This document shows positions 6,473-9,937 of a stretch of 9,937 nt of DNA, piece after piece; the stretch's first letter is position 1, and each line of letters starts with the position of its first letter. The DNA lies in contig JADFOP010000054.1 in NCBI GenBank assembly GCA_022562795.1, forward strand, positions 1,971 through 11,907, read 5' to 3'. Source of the stretch: Nitrospinota bacterium (GTDB taxonomy: Bacteria; JADFOP01). The position numbers were made by a program, and so were the translations under genes. The notes under the pieces are model-generated. The model saw only the letters and a list, made by a program, of their open reading frames with translations. It had not been told where the DNA came from and did not search any database.

Positions 6473-6496
6473 CGGGCCGGGCTGGAAGGATTTCTC

Positions 6497-6844
6497 ATGG
6501 CGTGGACGTTCACGGTTAGACGGGAAGAAGGCTCTGGCTACGTCCGACTCGAAGGGACGGCGCACGATCCCGTTCGTGATTCCAGGCAGGGGTGGTGTTT
6601 CATCATCGGTCCGACCTGGTGTTCGTTGGACCTCTGGCCGCTCTGGCCGGAGACATACGGCCTCTTTGAGCTCTTCCGCCGTTTCCTTGGGCCCCCCTCC
6701 AGCGGACCGCACCATCAACCAGTCGCAGCCGATCTCATGGACGCTCTAGACGAGGGCCCGATCCTGGCCACCGTCTGGTCGTTCCCCGCCGAGGAGCGCT
6801 CACGGGTACTGGCGGAGCTGGAGGCCTTCGTGGCCGGAGAGTGA
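6497..6844 (+). CDS. Hypothetical tryptophan-rich 115-aa protein
   Basis: I do not recognise a family. The ATG at 6497 has GGAAGGA about 6 nt upstream and a plausible extended -10 promoter, which supports a real gene. Residues 1-30 suggest a beta hairpin (MAWTFTVRREEGSGYVRLEG). Residues of about 33-65 are very aromatic (GWCFIIGPTWCSLDLWPLWP, then ETYGLFELFRRFLGPP), with four Trp and two Cys. The end, EERSRVLAELEAFVAGE, is helical. There is no signal peptide and no clear membrane span, so it is probably a small soluble protein with an aromatic core. It converges with the Gfo/Idh/MocA gene, with 11 bp between stop codons. Function is unknown. Confidence 0.6.
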   Translation: MAWTFTVRREEGSGYVRLEGTAHDPVRDSRQGWCFIIGPTWCSLDLWPLWPETYGLFELFRRFLGPPSSGPHHQPVAADLMDALDEGPILATVWSFPAEERSRVLAELEAFVAGE

Positions 6845-6851
6845 GGTCGGG

Positions 6852-6863
6852 GGGCTTAAGCCC
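6852..6863. repeat. 12-bp perfect palindrome between convergent stops
   Basis: GGGCTTAAGCCC is perfectly self-complementary and overlaps the TAA stop of the Gfo/Idh/MocA gene, 7 bp past the stop of the 115-aa gene. As RNA it would form only a 4-bp GGGC/GCCC stem with a UUAA loop and no U-tract. It could be a small bidirectional end signal, but chance is possible. Confidence 0.25.
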
Positions 6864-7833
6864 TCAGGCGAATTGGTCGGCCTTCGGCGGCGGAGCGGAC
6901 GCAGGCCAGGGCGATACGGACGGCCCGGAGGCCGTCCTCGCCGGAGACGGGAGGCGGCCGTCGGGTGCGGACGGCGCGGGAGAAATCCTCCAGCACGGCC
7001 ACGATCGTCTGGCTTGGGCCTCGTACCGCCAGGGGCCTGATGGCGCGCCCCATCACCTTTGTGAGGGTCCCCTGGAGGAAGTCGGCTACGAGCTGGCCGC
7101 GTTCGCCTACGACCGTCAGCACACCGGTTCGGCCATCGGAGACTTTGGAGGCCTCCAGGCTACATAGGATCCCGGAGCCACGAAGCGTCAGGACGGCCGA
7201 GGCGACATCTTCGAGGAGGGGGTTTTTCACCCGGCGGGTCTGACACCAAACTCGAGAGACCTCCTCTCCCGTGAGGTATCGGATGGCGTCGAAGAGGTGG
7301 ACGCCTATCTGCAGAAGGCAGCCGCCGCCGGCGAGGGTGGGGTCGCTCTTCCAGGTCTGGGGAAGGGGTTCCTGCCTCATGGCGGCGTGGATGGCCTGAG
7401 GCGGGCCGATGGATGCGAGGCGGGCCTTGAGGGTTCGGATGGCGGGGCTGTAGCGAAGCGTTTGGGCCACCATGAGGGTGAGGCCCGTCAAATTGAACGT
7501 GTCGCAGATCGCCCCTGCCGCCCTGGTCGTGGTGGCCAGCGGCTTCTCGACCAGAAGCGGCTTGCCCGCGCGGGCTACAGCCCGGGCAATCGGGAGGTGC
7601 AGGCCCGGGGGAACGGTCAGGCAGACGGCCTCGACCGCTGGGTCGGCAATCAGGTTGGCCCAGTCGCGGTGGTAGGCGCACCCGAGGCGGGCCGCCTGGC
7701 GGCGGCCTATCTCTTCGTTACGTCGGGATATGGCCGCCAACGAGGCGCCGCGGACGCCGTCGGCCAGATGGCGGGCGTAGCGCTCGCCGTGGCGGCCGAC
7801 ACCGATTAATCCTATGGCCAGGGATCGTCTCAT
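6856..7833 (-). CDS. Gfo/Idh/MocA-type oxidoreductase
   Basis: A 325-aa NAD(P)-dependent oxidoreductase of the Gfo/Idh/MocA superfamily, whose members oxidise or reduce sugars, inositols, amino sugars or biliverdin-like compounds. An N-terminal Rossmann fold opens at LAIGLIGVGRHG (GxGxxG at 11-16). EKPLA (96-100) carries the conserved catalytic-site Lys97. GGGCLLQIGVHLFD (169-182) has the conserved His179 and Asp182 of the C-terminal alpha/beta domain. The ATG at 7833 places the Rossmann strand at the usual distance from the N-terminus. An upstream TTG at 7875 would add 14 residues of no resemblance and would overlap the shared promoter gap. It diverges from the DUF192 gene with 91 bp between. 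No sugar-nucleotide or polysaccharide genes adjoin it, so its substrate cannot be suggested. Confidence 0.92.
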   Translation of the reverse strand: MRRSLAIGLIGVGRHGERYARHLADGVRGASLAAISRRNEEIGRRQAARLGCAYHRDWANLIADPAVEAVCLTVPPGLHLPIARAVARAGKPLLVEKPLATTTRAAGAICDTFNLTGLTLMVAQTLRYSPAIRTLKARLASIGPPQAIHAAMRQEPLPQTWKSDPTLAGGGCLLQIGVHLFDAIRYLTGEEVSRVWCQTRRVKNPLLEDVASAVLTLRGSGILCSLEASKVSDGRTGVLTVVGERGQLVADFLQGTLTKVMGRAIRPLAVRGPSQTIVAVLEDFSRAVRTRRPPPVSGEDGLRAVRIALACVRSAAEGRPIRLRA

Positions 7834-7858
7834 GAGGCCCGTCCTAGAAGGGTTTCCG

Positions 7859-7896
7859 TTCAACCGCCCGGCCAATTCTATGGTCTAACGGTTGAA
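7859..7896. promoter_or_regulatory. 8-bp inverted repeat in a divergent promoter gap
   Basis: TTCAACCG (7859-7866) and CGGTTGAA (7889-7896) are perfect inverted copies with centres exactly 30 bp apart, about three helical turns. They flank the middle of the 91-bp gap between the divergent oxidoreductase and DUF192 genes, where one regulator could control both. TGG-TCTAAC (7881-7889) between the arms is a possible extended -10 for the plus-strand gene. A hairpin in RNA is the alternative. Chance occurrence is not excluded. Confidence 0.35.
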
Positions 7897-7924
7897 GTGT
7901 CAATCTGTTAGCTGGAGGAGACCC

Positions 7925-8428
7925 ATGGAAGAGCAGCGCGGGCGCCCCCGACGGGTATCGCTAGGACGCCTATTGATCTGGGCGTTGCTAGCCGCCGTGG
8001 CGCTCTGTCTCCCTGCGAGTGAGCTTGTGGGCGCGGGAGAGCGGCTGCTTCGGGTTCTTGATGCCTCGACGGGTCGGCCCAAGACCACCTTCACGGTCGA
8101 GATCGCCCTTACGGTTAAGGAGCAAATCCGCGGTCTCAAGGGCCGAGACAGCTTGCAGCCTGGAAGCGGGATGCTCTTTCTGTACCCCGAGGCCGCCCTC
8201 CGCGCCTTCTGGATGAAGGACGTCCTCATGCCCCTCGACATCGTTTTTGCCGACGGCCAGGGCCGGATCACCGAGGTCCTGGAGCAACTCCCGCCATGCA
8301 TAGGGCCCGTCGCGCGTTGCCCCTCCTATCGCTCCCGCTCCCCGGCCCGCTACGTGCTGGAGCTCTCGGCCGGCCAGGCGTCCGCCCACGGACTTCGGCT
8401 CGGCGACCGATTGGAGCTAGCCCCATAA
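7925..8428 (+). CDS. DUF192 (UPF0127) family protein, membrane-anchored or exported
   Basis: A 167-aa protein whose residues 60-165 match the DUF192 pattern: GLKGRDSLQPGSGMLFLY, FWMKDVLMPLDIVFADGQGRI, and ARYVLELSAG ending in LGDRLEL. The family is widespread and has no firmly established biochemical role. Residues 9-38 form a basic start (RRVSLGR) followed by a hydrophobic stretch, LLIWALLAAVALCLPAS. This is a signal peptide or membrane anchor, so the domain should face the periplasm or outside. No lipobox is obvious. Cys125 and Cys132 flank the PP...CPSY loop and could form a disulfide, which fits export (inference). The ATG at 7925 has GGAGGA 5 nt upstream. An upstream TTG at 7892 would add 11 residues and lies inside the inverted repeat. 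Confidence 0.9.
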   Translation: MEEQRGRPRRVSLGRLLIWALLAAVALCLPASELVGAGERLLRVLDASTGRPKTTFTVEIALTVKEQIRGLKGRDSLQPGSGMLFLYPEAALRAFWMKDVLMPLDIVFADGQGRITEVLEQLPPCIGPVARCPSYRSRSPARYVLELSAGQASAHGLRLGDRLELAP

Positions 8429-8442
8429 TCCCACCTGCCATG

Positions 8443-8460
8443 ACCCTTAGGGTTTTCCTT
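8443..8460 (+). terminator. Weak terminator-like hairpin after DUF192
   Basis: ACCC (8443-8446) and GGGT (8450-8453) form a 4-bp stem with a TTA loop, followed by the T-rich TTTCCTT, 15 nt after the DUF192 stop. The position and T-run suit a terminator, but the stem is short. AGGGTT (8449-8454) could also pair with AACCCT (8488-8493) as a larger alternative. Confidence 0.3.
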
Positions 8461-8632
8461 GTAAGTGCATCCTAGTTGGCGAAGCGGAACCCTCTAACAA
8501 CCCAGATTTGCTACAGTTGGAAGCTTCCTTATCAAAAACCCAACCCTCAAATCCAAATTTACGTTTACTTTATAAAACGTTCCAGCTATCCTGCCCAAAC
8601 GTCTCACCCGCTCCTTGAAGGCCAAAAGGTCG
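8461..8632. other. AT-rich gene-free stretch upstream of mgtE
   Basis: Together with the flanking sites, this is most of the 319-bp gap between DUF192 and mgtE. Bases 8521-8580 are only 32% G+C (19 of 60), far below the surrounding genes. A 62-codon frame (8476-8664, TTG start) crosses it, but its product is unlike the neighbours' proteins and it has no ribosome binding site. ACGTTT (8561-8566) and AAACGT (8575-8580) form a 20-bp operator-like inverted repeat. I do not see an M-box magnesium riboswitch. Confidence 0.45.
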
Positions 8633-8660
8633 TTGACATGCAACTCCCGAATTCTTTAAG
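8633..8660 (+). promoter_or_regulatory. Candidate mgtE promoter
   Basis: TTGACA (8633-8638) is a perfect -35 hexamer. TTTAAG (8655-8660) after a 16-bp spacer is a 4/6 -10. It would give a leader of about 80 nt before the mgtE ATG. A second candidate, TTGAAA (8718-8723) with TCTTAT (8741-8746) and a 17-bp spacer, lies so close to the gene that its start would fall after the first ATG. Confidence 0.4.
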
Positions 8661-8747
8661 CTAGGTAGACCAGTACACCGGCTGCAGAGAGGATGGAGCC
8701 CAAACGGTTGCATCTACTTGAAAACACATTAGCTGTGGACTCTTATC

Positions 8748-9937
8748 ATGCTAGACCAGAAGTTCCTCATGACCGTGGAGACCGTTCGGAAGCTTTTGCA
8801 TCGCCACGCAACGGCCCATATCCAGAATATTTTCTCCAAACTCCATCCGGCCGATATCGCCCGTCTCCTTAGAGGCTTCCCCCTCCCAGACCAGCAAAGC
8901 CTGTTTAATCTAGTCGAAGATTTGAAGCTCGCCGCCCAAATCCTGAGGGAGAGCGACCCCAAAACGGTGGAGGAGATTGTCTCGCCCTTGGATGTAAAGC
9001 GGATCGCCCAGATCGTGCAGGCGATGGATTCAGACGACGCCGCCGACTTCGTTGGCCGTATGGATTCAGATTTTGCCGAGGAGGTTTTGCAGGCCATGCA
9101 TCGGGATGAGTCGGCCGAGGTTGAGCAGCTCTTGCTCTACCCGTCGGAATCCGCAGGCGGAATTATGACGACCAGCGTGTTGGCCTTCCCTGAGGAGATG
9201 ACAGCTGCGGAGGCTGTCGCCGAGGTGCGCCGGGCCAGCGAGGTGGAGATGGTTTTCTACATCTACGTTGTGGACGACAAGGGCCACTTGCTAGGTGTGA
9301 CCTCGTTACGGGAAATCATCTTGGCCCATCCAACGGCTGCCATGAAGTCCTTCATGAACCAGAATGTCCTGAGCGTCTCAGCCTCCACAGACCAGGAGGA
9401 GGTTGCCAAGCTCGTGAGGCGCTACAACTTGCTGGCCGTTCCCGTGGTGGACGATGAAAACAAGCTGCTGGGGATGGCCACGGTGGACGATGTGATAGAC
9501 GTCATCTATGAGGAGGCCACCGAGGATATGTTGCTGATGGCGGGTGGCTCCCGAGAGGGGATGGAAACCGAATCTCTATTTGGAGTCGTCCGAGCCCGGC
9601 TGCCGTGGCTCTTGGTGAGCTGCATCGGGGGGATCGCGGCAATCCAGATTATCAGCCACTTCCAGGGGACCCTGGACCGGCTCGTCGTATTGGCGGCCTT
9701 CATCCCCATCATCATGGGGATGGGCGGTAACGTGGGTACGCAATCTGCCGCTATCGTCATACGCGGGCTCGCCTTGGGCCAGATAGACAAGAAGGCCATA
9801 GGGATGGTCGTCCTACGGGAGGTTCGGATCGGGCTGGTGTTGGGGTTTATATACGGGGTCTTAGTGGGCACTTTGGCCAAGCTGCAGTACGCTTCAGTAC
9901 CCATGCTCGGCTTGACGGTGGGCGGCGCTATCCTTGG
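8748..9937 (+). CDS. mgtE: Magnesium transporter MgtE, 5' part
   Basis: MgtE is a homodimeric inner-membrane Mg2+ channel gated by intracellular Mg2+. Here 396 codons are visible before the window ends, out of about 450 expected. Residues 15-130 form the superhelical MgtE_N domain (LHPADIARLL at 32-41, SDDAADFVGRM, SAEVEQLLLYP, then SAGGIMTT). Two CBS domains follow at about 140-262 (FYIYVVDDKGHLLGVTSL and NLLAVPVVDDENKLLGMATV). Together these act as the Mg2+ sensor. The membrane domain starts near 285 with LPWLLVSCIGGIAAIQII. The pore helix signature MGGNVGTQSAAIVIRGLALG is near 325-344, then IGLVLGFIYGVLVG and the start of the next helix. The last helices are missing. ATG 8748 follows an in-frame TAG but has no clear Shine-Dalgarno. 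ATG 8769 (residue 8), with AGAAG before it, is an alternative start. Confidence 0.96.
   Translation, partial: MLDQKFLMTVETVRKLLHRHATAHIQNIFSKLHPADIARLLRGFPLPDQQSLFNLVEDLKLAAQILRESDPKTVEEIVSPLDVKRIAQIVQAMDSDDAADFVGRMDSDFAEEVLQAMHRDESAEVEQLLLYPSESAGGIMTTSVLAFPEEMTAAEAVAEVRRASEVEMVFYIYVVDDKGHLLGVTSLREIILAHPTAAMKSFMNQNVLSVSASTDQEEVAKLVRRYNLLAVPVVDDENKLLGMATVDDVIDVIYEEATEDMLLMAGGSREGMETESLFGVVRARLPWLLVSCIGGIAAIQIISHFQGTLDRLVVLAAFIPIIMGMGGNVGTQSAAIVIRGLALGQIDKKAIGMVVLREVRIGLVLGFIYGVLVGTLAKLQYASVPMLGLTVGGAIL

Noticed and set aside
7297-7809. 170-codon plus-strand frame inside the Gfo/Idh/MocA gene
   Set aside because: Gly/Ala/Arg-rich antisense product; the minus strand encodes the catalytic motifs EKPLA and GGGCLLQIGVHLFD here.
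8476-8664. 62-codon plus-strand frame in the AT-rich gap
   Set aside because: TTG start without a ribosome binding site, composition unlike the neighbouring proteins, and it contains the candidate mgtE promoter.

Overview
The window is a stretch of ordinary chromosome from a GC-rich bacterium. Genes are tightly packed on both strands, ribosome binding sites are GGAGG-like, and recognisable sigma70-type -10 elements lie in the gaps. A PilZ-domain gene points to cyclic-di-GMP signalling. The lineage cannot be fixed from these genes. The protein set would suit an uncultured Gram-negative, environmental bacterium, but that is a guess. There are no rRNA or tRNA genes, transposases, phage genes or CRISPR arrays.

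Left part (1-4200): a C4-metabolism neighbourhood. It opens with the 3' part of an ATP-type phosphoenolpyruvate carboxykinase (plus strand). Converging on it, on the minus strand, are a malic enzyme with an N-terminal ACT domain and, downstream of that enzyme, an orphan PTS EIIA-like domain protein. PEPCK and malic enzyme together control the oxaloacetate/malate to PEP/pyruvate node. The EIIA-like protein could link that node to the PEP-dependent phosphotransfer state; this link is inferred from position only. Upstream of the malic enzyme, on the same strand, is a PilZ gene. Its reading frame extends 50 codons beyond the first ATG and contains the cyclic-di-GMP-binding RxxxR motif, but the extension has no ATG, GTG or TTG. 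A strong Shine-Dalgarno sequence sits 7 nt before an ATC codon.

Middle part (4200-6860): a gene-free gap of about 450 bp with an AT-rich core and overlapping inverted repeats. After it come a TATAAT promoter and two small unrecognised genes (102 aa with a CPCC motif and charged helix; 62 aa). A minus-strand zeta-crystallin-type quinone oxidoreductase follows, then a divergent tryptophan-rich orphan protein of 115 aa.

Right part (6856-9937): a Gfo/Idh/MocA-type oxidoreductase (minus) diverges from an exported DUF192 protein (plus). The 91-bp gap between them holds an 8-bp inverted repeat. An AT-rich gene-free stretch of about 320 bp then leads to the 5' two-thirds or more of an MgtE magnesium transporter, cut by the window end.

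No multi-gene system that looks new is evident. The points most worth checking are the PilZ start, the EIIA/malic enzyme pairing, and the two unknown small genes.
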